A stretch of DNA of 24,653 nt from JACCYQ01 sp036675565 (GCA_036675565.1 JAKFER010000163.1:1-24653); one strand, 5' to 3'. Counted from the first letter of the stretch, positions 18,101 to 24,653 are shown. Numbers and translations are program-made. The notes: a model not told the origin generated them from the sequence alone.

Positions 18101-18233
18101 TGAATGCTTTGGTTAAAAAAAGGAAAGGACTCATAAACAATAATGCAAATAAGCCTTTGGTAATAAATGAATTTTCCCGGAGCCTTTTTTTAAAAAAGCC
18201 AAGAAGGATTTTTGGTTTAATAATAATCTGCAT
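15114..18233 (-). CDS. T9SS cargo protein, paralogue 2 of the tandem trio
   Basis: This secreted protein of about 1039 residues has a signal peptide (LFALLFMSPFLFLT, cleavage near AFS|QS), then the shared N-terminal module with AIDYITHYDN, FGHAPEVIDP, AWGGHIAAEYDWG, GSPYHTR and GNQDRSLKADAV. A segment of about 190 residues (from IDITSAAHNTTLTA through CDVTPQGPVC to TSCFEDV) is very similar to paralogue 1. Two tandem Ig-like repeats of 96 residues follow, each with YQWQ(I/V)STT and TYYRR. A further unrecognised domain precedes the C-terminal T9SS type A sorting domain (AYPNPFNHTVNFNF, LEIYDMIGRRLAVV). An ATG at 18269 would add 12 residues; I chose 18233 because its leader (TTAAATTTTTATTT before ATG) matches those of the other two paralogues. 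Confidence 0.88.
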   Translation of the reverse strand: MQIIIKPKILLGFFKKRLRENSFITKGLFALLFMSPFLFLTKAFSQSANLDQVRNGSAAAPISPATWVNGNAGPTNAHYAEGYSIPYRMHITGLSSGSHVLVIEWDTKDQNGHAIDYITHYDNMDNPVGSHMATFGHAPEVIDPTLGIAGLGAATTFDIPAPSSAGSEVAGQPTNSFNALDASLRKMTIYGGTITNMSYVFEEAQDATTGSTQTQLSITFSTTNSQVLLAWGGHIAAEYDWGAGRGATGVNGSPYHTRLISLDGKGGNQDRSLKADAVVIPPPLCGISPAQFACPETSSLTFDATGSSTGLGITYEWTLTNGTPSAGAMINGSNTGFSVEVVPIGADFLAGGTFNLSLTVHKTGAESTTCNLSPAGTIVNVIVTASADPTVIDITSAAHNTTLTANIGAGSTDPNNANYNYQWSIVTLGTAGVLSNATSRIATYTAGLLDAGSTIEFKVIATQKSAPNCSDEATVSINVGSIGACDVTPQGPVCEGAVTTHNGSPDPKPATATYTWVLSGYGGAGTTSSTFASANGTTSIQVNATESYRITLNQVYDNPDANTSCFEDVIVNAIDPGVIAGNQTLCTPFDPAAFTSTTDATGTGDITYQWQISTTSCAAGFADIPGANNATYDAPAVTQVTYYRRVATSTVNGVPCSDFSNCLTVTPNDTDPGVINNAQTICVGEDPAALTNVTPATGDGNISYQWQVSTTDCSSGFADIPGATDATFDPGPLTVTTYYRRTATSTLNGVTCSGNSNCIEITVIDCVDHIFPTGTECADFTGQTVPPLESMCFSQSGGFVTNASSPGAWFYYTYVTKPAGTTQITVRVNQSNDGVISGLFTTSEIKAWTSTCTQITGGVTTNYSNPSVPEITITGLSNAEQTIIVSVKYNSKSIVGSAVSGTSSIYSFDASYKTNGVFAPVSGSSESITAQDCSVTTSTPGNDVLSEVVMPTELKIAAYPNPFNHTVNFNFVAPVSGKASLEIYDMIGRRLAVVFEGNVDAGMQKNISYQVPAVHRVPMIYKLSVGDKTTYGKMLPGTE
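15935..16510 (-). repeat. Two tandem 288-bp repeats coding Ig-like domains
   Basis: Two copies of a 96-codon unit lie inside paralogue 2, roughly 16223-16510 and 15935-16222. The anchor TTACACCCGGAT recurs at 16499 and 16211. Each unit codes a domain beginning DPGVI, with YQWQ, a Cys pair and TYYRR. The copies have diverged more than the 237-bp repeats in paralogue 3. Confidence 0.8.
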
Positions 18234-18299
18234 AAATAAAAATTTAAGGATGTACAAATTGTTGAACACCGTATGAGCTGGTCATTTGCAGATCATGGA

Positions 18300-18321
18300 G
18301 GGGAATGATTCCGGTAGCGCA
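18300..18321 (-). promoter_or_regulatory. Conserved 22-base leader element, copy 2
   Basis: On the gene strand it reads TGCGCTACCGG, then AATCATTCCCC, and starts 66 bases before the ATG at 18233. This copy has the perfect dyad GGAATgATTCC. It matches 14355-14376 at 21 of 22 positions by eye and 22422-22443 a little less well. Confidence 0.5.
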
Positions 18322-18950
18322 GCAGTTGGTTATTTCTATTATTCATAAAAATGAGTTGGCGGCTTAACATTCATGTGGGGTAAATAATTTTACGCATCAG
18401 CATTCATTTACCCTTTGGCTTAACCAGGATGCTATGATTTTTTATGAATATGGAATATTCAGAGAGCCGGATGCCTCAATGAGAATTTTTTGAAGAAGCC
18501 ATTTAAATTACACCTTGGCAATAATCACATGTTGAAGATTTTAATAATCCCATACTAAAAGAAAGATCCATCACTAATGAGCTTTAACCAGGATGGCGTT
18601 ATTGGATTGGATTGATGTGGAAGAGAATTTATACTTATCAAAAGTAATGTAATTGATTGGTTATGAACAAATAATTTTTCCACCATCTTCACCGTAGAGC
18701 CAGTCTGGGCAAAGGTTTCAACGAATTGACCTTTTGAAATTAATATAGTTCAACCGTAGTTGAACAGTAGTTGAACAGTTGTTGAACAGTTGACTGAACA
18801 TTGAATGAACATTGAATGAACAGTTTATGAATATGGAAATACGATGATCATATTATCAACTATTGATAACAGTTAGTAGGCATGGATGTTTCTTTTCTTT
18901 ATAAAAAATGTCCATATTTTTTACCATAAAAATAAAAGCATGAGCACAAA
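18322..18950. other. Upstream region of paralogue 2, copy of the region before paralogue 1
   Basis: No gene is visible. Landmarks match the region before paralogue 1 in the same order: ATTCATAAAA near 18340, ACTAATGAGCTT near 18573, ACCGTAGAGC then CTGGGCAAAGG at 18691-18714, 11-bp repeats and TTTATGAAT near 18824. The repeat array is longer here, which accounts for the offset change of about 30 bases beyond it. Confidence 0.6.
18755..18821. repeat. Six 11-12 bp repeats with TTGAAC/ATGAAC core
   Basis: Units are 18755-18765, 18766-18776, 18777-18787, 18788-18799 (12 bp), 18800-18810 and 18811-18821. The last two are identical (ATTGAATGAAC). The family is the same as at 6718-6772 and 14799-14842, with more units here. 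Confidence 0.75.
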
Positions 18951-18978
18951 AAAAGATCCCACCGAAGTGGGATCTTTT
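18951..18978 (-). terminator. Terminator of T9SS paralogue 3
   Basis: A perfect 12-bp stem AAAAGATCCCAC / GTGGGATCTTTT encloses the tetraloop CGAA, with extra As upstream that give a T-run on the minus strand. It lies about 70 bases after the stop of the gene at 19047. Confidence 0.88.
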
Positions 18979-19046
18979 ATTTCAACTTAGTAATGAAAAA
19001 TGAAAAACTAACGTATATCACTATCCTAAACTCTAAACACTAAACC

Positions 19047-22000
19047 TCATTTTACCTGTAACATTTTTCCACTTACCTGTTTTCCATTTATTTTCAATAC
19101 ATAAATAAGCGTTGATTGCTGGTTGCCGGGCAACTGCAATTCAAAATTTTGTGTGCCTGCATTGAATCTTCCCTGGAAAACGGTTTTCACTTTTTGACCC
19201 AGCATGTTATGCACTTCCAAACTGCCTGTTCCGGCTTCCAGTGTATTGACAACAAAGCGTACCCGATCAGTGAAAGGATTGGGGAAAGCGGTAACCTTCA
19301 GATCTTCTTCCTTTTGAATAGACTGCATCTTTGTAACCGTGTTATTTGTAACCGTGTTATTTGTTACCGTCACGCTGTTCTTTTCTGTTCCCATGACATT
19401 GCTTAAATGCTGTCCACCCAGGTTAGAATTCGCCTGCAGTGAAACTAATTGTTGTTCACAGGTAGCCGTATTTCCACTTTCATCTATGGCCGTCCATGTA
19501 CGCACATTTCCTGCATCGCGGTAGAAGATGGTTATATTTTCTACTGCACTGCAATTATCGGTAGCGGTTGCTGAACCACCATTAACAGGACAGGTGATTT
19601 CAGGTGCTGTACGATCGCGAATGATAATATGCTGTACGCAACTTGCCGTATTACCACAATCATCTGTAACGGTCCATGTACGTGTAATAAATGTTTGACA
19701 ACCAACTGTGGTTGACACATCCTCTGGTTCAATAGTTGGTGTACTGCAATTATCCGTTGCTGTAACAATTCCTGAACCGTCTGCAGTTGGTGCTGAAGAA
19801 GAACCGCATTCGAGAATAACATCCGGAGGGCAACTTGTAATTACAGGTGCACTAACATCTGCTACCGTGATGGTCTGGCTTATACTGCTGGTGTTATTAC
19901 AATCGTCTGTAAACGTCCATGTGCGGGTAATAATTACATTACATGGATTCGTGTTATCAACATCATCAACTCCCAATACGGTAATGTCGTTAGAACAATT
20001 ATCTGTTGCTGTTAACTCTCCGGGTGCAGGTACATCATCCAGGCACTCGTAAGATGCATCTGCTGGCGCATCTGGTGCAACAGGATCCGTATTATCAGCT
20101 ACTGTTATTGTCTGGCTGATACTGCTGGTATTGTCACAATCATCTGTAAAGGTCCATGTGCGGGTAATAATTACATTACATGGATTCGTGTTATCAACAT
20201 CATCAACTCCCAATACGGTAATGTTGCCAGCACAATTGTCCACTGCGGTTAATTCACCGGGTGCAGGTACATCATCCAGGCATTGGTAAGATGCATCCGC
20301 TGGCGCATCTGGTGCAACAGGATCCGTATTATCAGCTACTGTTATTGTCTGGCTGATACTGCTGGTATTGTCACAATCATCTGTAAATGTCCATGTGCGG
20401 GTAATCGTTATGTTACATGGATCCGTATTATTTGTTTCATCAACTCCCGTTACGGTAATGTCTCCAGAACAATTGTCTGTTGCTGTTAACTCGCCGGGTG
20501 CAGGTACTTCATCAATACACTGGTATGATGCATCTGCCGGTGCCTCTGGTGCAACGGGATCCGTATTATCAGCAACCGTGATGGTTTGGCTGATACTACT
20601 GGTATTGTTACAATCATCCGTAAACGTCCATGTGCGGGTAATTGTAATATTGCATGGATCCGTATTATTAACATCATCAACTCCTAATACGGTAATATCG
20701 CCAGCACAATTGTCGACTGCTGTTAATTCACCGGGTGCAGGTACATCATCCAGGCACTGGTAAGATGCATCCGCGGGTGCCTCTGGAGCAACCGGATCCG
20801 TATTATCAGCTACCGTGATGGTCTGACTGATACTGCTGGTATTGTTACAAGCATCCGTAAACGTCCACGTGCGGGTAATCGTTATGTTACATGGATTGGT
20901 ATTATTAACATCATCAACTCCCAGTACGGTAATATCGCCAGAACAATTGTCCACTGCTGTTAATTCACCGGGTGCAGGTACATCATCCAGGCACTGGTAA
21001 TTTGCATCCGCAGGTGGCTCTGGTGCTACCGGATCCGTATCATCATTCACCGCAACATTAATGGAGCAAGGGGCTCCTATCTGTGCACCATTTTTGTAAA
21101 TCGTAAAATTCACGGTATAGCCTTTGCCATTGCAGGCCGTACTACCGGCATTGACGGTGATTGGATTAACTCCGGAAAGTTTTCCATCCGCACCGGCACC
21201 TACTATGGATGCGCCGCTGGTATTATTTGAAAGTGACCAGGTATAAGTATAACCAGCCGGTACCTCATTCAGGTTTGTATAAACATTTTGTGAATTACAT
21301 TCTACTGCATTGTTACCTGAAAGACTGCAATCAGGCGGATCAATAACCGCATCTGCAGAAAGTGAACGATCCTGGTTACCACCAGATCCATTAAAGCTTA
21401 TTAAACGGGTATGATAAGGAGAACCGCTGATAGCGCTTGCCGAATTATCCGTACCCCAGTCAGCTTCTGAAGCAATATGCCCACCCCAGGCAATTACAAC
21501 AGTGGATGCATTTGCAGTAAATACGATGGTCAATTGTTGGGTGGACGCCGCCGCATTCAAATCACCCTGTGGGCCATAATTCGTATTGGTAATAGTACCC
21601 TTCCATATGGATATTAAACCCAGTTGACTATTACTGCTTACCAAACTATTAAAGCTTGCAGTTGGCTGCCCGTCGACCGGTGAGTTATTTGAAGTCGGAG
21701 GCTCTATTGGCCAGGTACTAGGTTCTCCAAGTCCGGGTCCTGCAACACCTGCCTTTGGATCTATGGGTTCAGGAGCATGCCCGAAAGTGGAAAGATGTGA
21801 TCCAAGCGGGTTATCCAGGTTATTATAATGAGTAATATAGTCTAATGCATTTTTGCCTCCCTGCCTGATGTCCCATTCGATAACAACAGTATTAGTACTC
21901 TGAGCAATCAGACCGGAAATGACCAACCTGTAAGGGATCGACCATTTTTCTGCATAGTGGGCCTGTGAAGCATTCAGGTTTCCATTTGACCAGGCACCTG

Positions 22001-22352
22001 CTGCGAGAGGTGATGTCCCACTCCCATTACGCACCTGTTCAAGAGAAATTTTTAATGGTGCCGCATTATTGGCAGCCACCCCCTGGGTATTCGCCTGATT
22101 AATGGTCATTACCTGGGCAGTGGTCCAATGCTGGTTATAAACCTGGTTTGATGATGGATTATTTTTAGCAACATCCGAATATTGAACACCCTGGTCTGTT
22201 GTATTAAAATGAAGGTTTTGTGCCTGGGAATTTTGTAGCAGGCCAAATAATAAAACGGAAGAAACAAGGACTAACCTGCAAAGCCATCGACTATGATTGA
22301 TATGCTTTGTAATGGTCTTGCCCCGGATAATAAAACTAGTTAAGGTTTGCAT
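19047..22352 (-). CDS. T9SS cargo protein with five 79-residue repeats, paralogue 3
   Basis: This 1101-residue secreted protein has a signal peptide (LVLVSSVLLFGLLQN, cleavage near SQA|Q), a unique segment of about 55 residues, then the shared N-terminal module (LEQVRNGSG, ALDYITHYNN, FGHAPEPIDP, AWGGHIASEADWG, GSPYHTR, GNQDRSLSADAV). One Ig/PKD-like segment leads to five near-identical 79-residue repeats (about residues 436-831). Each has four Cys in the contexts YQC, DNC, PCN and DDC, suggesting two disulfides, and ends SSISQTITVAD. Two diverged HYR-like domains follow (APVITSCPPDVILECG; APEITCPVNGG), then an NNTVT linker and a T9SS type A sorting domain (AFPNPFTDRVRFVV, LEVHNMLGQKV). A long extended surface fibre is a reasonable inference; binding partner unknown. 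Confidence 0.9.
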   Translation of the reverse strand: MQTLTSFIIRGKTITKHINHSRWLCRLVLVSSVLLFGLLQNSQAQNLHFNTTDQGVQYSDVAKNNPSSNQVYNQHWTTAQVMTINQANTQGVAANNAAPLKISLEQVRNGSGTSPLAAGAWSNGNLNASQAHYAEKWSIPYRLVISGLIAQSTNTVVIEWDIRQGGKNALDYITHYNNLDNPLGSHLSTFGHAPEPIDPKAGVAGPGLGEPSTWPIEPPTSNNSPVDGQPTASFNSLVSSNSQLGLISIWKGTITNTNYGPQGDLNAAASTQQLTIVFTANASTVVIAWGGHIASEADWGTDNSASAISGSPYHTRLISFNGSGGNQDRSLSADAVIDPPDCSLSGNNAVECNSQNVYTNLNEVPAGYTYTWSLSNNTSGASIVGAGADGKLSGVNPITVNAGSTACNGKGYTVNFTIYKNGAQIGAPCSINVAVNDDTDPVAPEPPADANYQCLDDVPAPGELTAVDNCSGDITVLGVDDVNNTNPCNITITRTWTFTDACNNTSSISQTITVADNTDPVAPEAPADASYQCLDDVPAPGELTAVDNCAGDITVLGVDDVNNTDPCNITITRTWTFTDDCNNTSSISQTITVADNTDPVAPEAPADASYQCIDEVPAPGELTATDNCSGDITVTGVDETNNTDPCNITITRTWTFTDDCDNTSSISQTITVADNTDPVAPDAPADASYQCLDDVPAPGELTAVDNCAGNITVLGVDDVDNTNPCNVIITRTWTFTDDCDNTSSISQTITVADNTDPVAPDAPADASYECLDDVPAPGELTATDNCSNDITVLGVDDVDNTNPCNVIITRTWTFTDDCNNTSSISQTITVADVSAPVITSCPPDVILECGSSSAPTADGSGIVTATDNCSTPTIEPEDVSTTVGCQTFITRTWTVTDDCGNTASCVQHIIIRDRTAPEITCPVNGGSATATDNCSAVENITIFYRDAGNVRTWTAIDESGNTATCEQQLVSLQANSNLGGQHLSNVMGTEKNSVTVTNNTVTNNTVTKMQSIQKEEDLKVTAFPNPFTDRVRFVVNTLEAGTGSLEVHNMLGQKVKTVFQGRFNAGTQNFELQLPGNQQSTLIYVLKINGKQVSGKMLQVK
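19331..19375 (-). repeat. Three 15-bp repeats coding an NNTVT linker
   Basis: Two identical copies of TTGTAACCGTGTTAT (19331-19345, 19346-19360) and one diverged copy (19361-19375) code VTNNTVTNNTVT. This joins the HYR-like part to the sorting domain and may act as a flexible spacer of variable length. Confidence 0.85.
19861..21045 (-). repeat. Five tandem 237-bp repeats inside paralogue 3
   Basis: The anchor GTCTGGCT and its variants recur at 19873, 20110, 20347, 20584 and 20821, exactly 237 bases apart each time. Copies are highly similar at the DNA level: 19915-19987 and 20152-20224 are identical over 73 bases. The unit codes a 79-residue four-cysteine domain. The exact period keeps the frame, so gain or loss of units would change fibre length without breaking the gene. 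Confidence 0.93.
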
Positions 22353-22421
22353 TTTTTAAATTTTAATGGTGGGCGTTTTGGTTTAAATATGACTGTTATG
22401 TCGATTAAGCATAACCCAGGC

Positions 22422-22443
22422 GGGGAATGAATCCTGTAGCACA
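22422..22443 (-). promoter_or_regulatory. Conserved 22-base leader element, copy 3
   Basis: On the gene strand it reads TGTGCTACAGG, then ATTCATTCCCC, and starts 69 bases before the ATG of paralogue 3. It differs from copy 2 at a few positions but keeps the dyad GGAATgAaTCC and the GGGG run. Confidence 0.45.
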
Positions 22444-22817
22444 GAAGCAGTGTAGAAGATGTATACATAAAAGCCGTTTTGATGACATCCATAAATGCGC
22501 ATGATGGTCACTGTTATTTACTTAATTAACAACAGGCACATGAACATTACAAGGCATTAAAACATCTTATGGTTTTGAATAGCGGAAAAGGAATTTCAGA
22601 ATGGAAATATGGATGCTATTTTACCGGGCAGGCAAACAGGTATAATTAATTCTGCCGGTACAACAGGTCTGTTACAAATCAGAAGCTTTGAGAAGGGTTT
22701 TGAGGGGTTTGGAGAAGATGAATGGCTGAGTGAATATATAAAACCTGTACAACAAATCTGCTATAAAGCGTAGTTTTTTTCAACTGCTGAGCTATTTTAA
22801 TATTGACAATTATCAAT
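22444..22817. other. Upstream region of paralogue 3
   Basis: No gene is visible. Beyond the 22-base element and a possible TACATAAAA about 20 bases further on, I could not align this stretch convincingly with the regions before paralogues 1 and 2, and it lacks the 11-bp repeats. It presumably holds the promoter of paralogue 3. Confidence 0.4.
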
Positions 22818-22852
22818 AAAAAAGATCCTGCAAAATCTGCAGGATCTTTTTT
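22818..22852 (-). terminator. Terminator of the exported hypothetical gene
   Basis: A perfect 12-bp stem AAAGATCCTGCA / TGCAGGATCTTT with the 5-base loop AAATC is flanked by As and Ts so that both strands have a T-run. It lies about 28 bases after the stop of the minus-strand gene at 22880. Confidence 0.88.
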
Positions 22853-22879
22853 CGGTTAATGGTTCTTGTTATATCCATT

Positions 22880-23599
22880 TTATTTGCTCCCTAAAAGCGG
22901 TTTCAGGTATAAAATTTCCGAGCTCATACTGTTTAATCCTTCTTTATAATTTTTAAGCCAGGTGTTCCAGCCATCGGCACCATTTATTTTTTTAAACCGG
23001 ACATCATAGGTTTCCGCCATTTGAACATCCCGGTCTTTTAACCCGTTTTTATATCGGCTTACAATGATAAACTGGGGTTCGCCTGAAAGAGTGGATTCAT
23101 AAACCGCCATAGAATAACCATCCGATTCCCAAACCTTTTTTTGTGCACGGATGTTTGCCAGGATGTCTCCATAATAACCCGGTTTATAATAGAGGTGATT
23201 GATGGAGATCTTATCAGAAAAATCGCCCAGGGCCACCGTGCTCAGGTCTTCCCTGAAACTCACATACATAAAACTGAATTTGTCTTCTATATGCGGTTGT
23301 ACTGTTGTTTGCCAGTCTTTGGTATGGGCCTCTCCTAAATCGCCCCGGGTATCAATACCGGTCCAATTGGTGGGCCCTTCAACAACCTGGTAACCGCCTG
23401 CATCCGGCCCGGTTTCGATAGAATATACCCGCCAGCTATGATCACCTTTGTGAAATTTTTGTGCATGTGCGGCCAGTGCTTTTTCAAACATGGCAGCTTT
23501 GCCGGTTTTTGGAAAATAACGGTCAACACTTAGTAAGTTTTTGTTCTGTGCAATCCCCAATAATGGCAACACCGCGAACAGGAGAATTAATTTTCTCAT
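22880..23599 (-). CDS. Exported protein of unknown function
   Basis: This 239-residue protein has a short clear signal peptide (MRKLILLFAVLPLLGIAQ, cleavage near GIA|Q) and no lipobox or sorting domain, so it is probably periplasmic. I do not recognise a named family with certainty. Two halves each look like a dimeric alpha/beta-barrel (ABM-like) unit: the first from NLLSVDRYFPKTGKAAMFEK to PTNWTGID, the second from ISINHLYYKPG to VSRYKNG. This is a weak structural impression, not a motif match. It stands alone between two terminators and is unrelated in sequence to the large proteins beside it. The ATG follows an A/T-rich leader (TTAATTAATTAAAAAA). Confidence 0.75.
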   Translation of the reverse strand: MRKLILLFAVLPLLGIAQNKNLLSVDRYFPKTGKAAMFEKALAAHAQKFHKGDHSWRVYSIETGPDAGGYQVVEGPTNWTGIDTRGDLGEAHTKDWQTTVQPHIEDKFSFMYVSFREDLSTVALGDFSDKISINHLYYKPGYYGDILANIRAQKKVWESDGYSMAVYESTLSGEPQFIIVSRYKNGLKDRDVQMAETYDVRFKKINGADGWNTWLKNYKEGLNSMSSEILYLKPLLGSK

Positions 23600-23900
23600 G
23601 GCAGAAATTTTTTTTAATTAATTAAAATGGTACCAGTTCGGCTTCCGGGAAAGGAAGCAGTTTAGAAGGATAGCAACTAAATAGTTTTGGTGGGGGTGAT
23701 TGCTTATTAAATCTAATCTTATTAAAACGAATGCGAAAATTTTATTTTCAATCGCAAACCATGAGGATCAGATGTTTAGGGTGTTGAGATGTTTAGAGAA
23801 CGTTTAGATGTTTAGAGATCGTTTATACGTTTAGGCGTTGAGTCCATTTCAACAATCAACTTATCAACTTATCAACCATTCCACTTATCAACTAGTCACA
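23600..23900. other. Spacer with GTTTAGA and TATCAAC repeats
   Basis: No gene is visible. The first 150 bases upstream of the exported protein should hold its promoter; no clean consensus was found. Then come GTTTAGAGA/CGTTTAGAT words at about 23777-23836 and TTATCAAC words at about 23856-23893, repeats of the same kind as in other gaps of this window. Confidence 0.5.
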
Positions 23901-23931
23901 AAAAAAAGACCCCGCTCTGCAGCGGGATCTT
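23901..23931 (-). terminator. Terminator of the last T9SS cargo gene
   Basis: A stem AAGACCCCGCT / AGCGGGATCTT with one mismatch and a short loop is preceded by a run of As, which is a T-run on the minus strand. It lies about 23 bases after the stop of the partial gene at 23954. Confidence 0.75.
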
Positions 23932-23953
23932 CGTTTAGTGGTCTTCGTTAGTG

Positions 23954-24652
23954 TTATTGTTTTACAAGCTGGATCACCGAACGTTTATCACCCTGTCTTA
24001 CTTCTACCAGGTAAATACCGGCTACAAACTTATCACCAAAGCGGTATGACTGGTTGGCCGATCCGCGGGTGGTGTACACTACCCTGCCGTGGATATCGAA
24101 CACTTTCAGATCAACAGATTCCTGGCTGCCGCTCTGCACATTCAGGTTAAAGAACTGCTCGGATGGATTCGGGTAGGCTTTGACGTTAAAGGTCGGACCT
24201 TCTTCATTCACTTCGGTTTTCAGAAGTGATTTTTGGATGTCAGTTATAGAAGTTGTTGTTGCCGATCCAACATTAAATCCGCTGTGTACAACGAGGTTGC
24301 CACCGCCTAGATTCATCATTCTTGTTAGGCTACCTACCCAATTGCTTGACCAGATGATATTGGCCAGAACATTCGGATCATCGGTTCCATTTACCAACAC
24401 AAAAGAGATGGAATCATTTATGCCAGGCTCGCCATTATCCACCATTTTAACATGCAGGTATTTATTACCGCCCAAATCAGGATCGCTTGTGTTGTTTGAA
24501 CTGATTAAATCTTTTACTGAAACTTTAGAAACATATTCTGCTGTTTGCCTGTTTGGATCTGACGCGTTTACACCCAGTGATATCATGGCATTCGTCTTGA
24601 TCTGGTAAACGTGAACCTTACCATCGTTTTCCAACCGGCGGAAGACAATGTT
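23954..24652 (-). CDS. T9SS cargo protein, N-terminal part outside the window
   Basis: Only the last 232 residues are in the window; the frame is open to the edge, so any start inside it is artificial. The visible part has a beta-rich segment with VKMVDNGEPGINDSISFVL, of the kind seen in repeat-rich Bacteroidota surface proteins, and then a T9SS type A sorting domain over the last about 80 residues (AYPNPSEQFFNLNV, LKVFDIHGRVVYTT, GIYLVEVRQGDKRSVIQL). This sorting domain differs from those of the trio (it ends VIQLVKQ), so the gene is not a close paralogue at its 3' end. Function of the rest is unknown. Confidence 0.85.
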   Translation of the reverse strand, partial: NIVFRRLENDGKVHVYQIKTNAMISLGVNASDPNRQTAEYVSKVSVKDLISSNNTSDPDLGGNKYLHVKMVDNGEPGINDSISFVLVNGTDDPNVLANIIWSSNWVGSLTRMMNLGGGNLVVHSGFNVGSATTTSITDIQKSLLKTEVNEEGPTFNVKAYPNPSEQFFNLNVQSGSQESVDLKVFDIHGRVVYTTRGSANQSYRFGDKFVAGIYLVEVRQGDKRSVIQLVKQ

Positions 24653-24653
24653 C

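Noticed and set aside
20368..20763. A 131-codon plus-strand frame across the 237-bp repeats
   Set aside because: The repeat period is divisible by three, so any open antisense frame stays open through all copies; it has no plausible protein features and lies inside a well-supported gene.
19861..21045. CRISPR-like or satellite array
   Set aside because: Units abut with no spacers, keep the reading frame and code a folded four-cysteine domain.
24634..24634. Start of the last minus-strand gene at a TTG here
   Set aside because: The frame continues without a stop to the window edge, and a T9SS protein would need a signal peptide, which is absent at this position.

Overview
This AT-rich window looks like chromosome from a member of the Bacteroidota, probably Chitinophagaceae or a relative. 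That placement is an inference from gene content: several proteins end in type IX secretion system (T9SS) type A sorting domains, there is a LytS/LytTR regulatory pair, a DNA ligase with a ligase-associated exonuclease, and A/T-rich leaders without clear Shine-Dalgarno sites. I see no rRNA, tRNA, CRISPR array, transposase, integrase or phage gene.

Left part (1-9613, plus strand). The window opens inside guaA (GMP synthase). A secreted periplasmic-binding-protein-like gene follows almost without a gap. After a spacer with a doubtful small minus-strand ORF come a LytS-type membrane histidine kinase and a LytTR response regulator, probably one operon. Next are a DUF1206 membrane protein, a ligase-associated metallo-beta-lactamase-fold exonuclease and an ATP-dependent DNA ligase. 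The helicase and PdeM phosphoesterase that often accompany the last two are not here.

Middle (10174-11744). A predicted lipoprotein carries two Ig-like domains and a C-terminal papain-like cysteine peptidase with an apparently intact Cys/His/Asn set. It ends at a bidirectional terminator facing the minus-strand cluster.

Right part (11792-24653, minus strand). Three large paralogous secreted proteins (826, about 1039 and 1101 aa) lie in tandem. They share an N-terminal module of about 280 residues and a T9SS sorting domain but differ in the middle: a short set of domains in the first, two 96-residue Ig-like repeats added in the second, and five 79-residue four-cysteine repeats plus HYR-like domains in the third. 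A 22-base element lies 65-85 bases before each start, and the roughly 600-base upstream regions of the first two are colinear copies. A small exported protein of unknown function and the C-terminal part of a fourth T9SS cargo protein follow. Five of the genes flanking the right-hand intergenic gaps end in clear hairpin terminators, so these are probably single-gene transcripts.

The gaps between genes are full of short degenerate tandem repeats. One 11-bp family with a GTTGAAC core appears at three separate places. The modular T9SS trio with its shared leader element is the most interesting system in the window.
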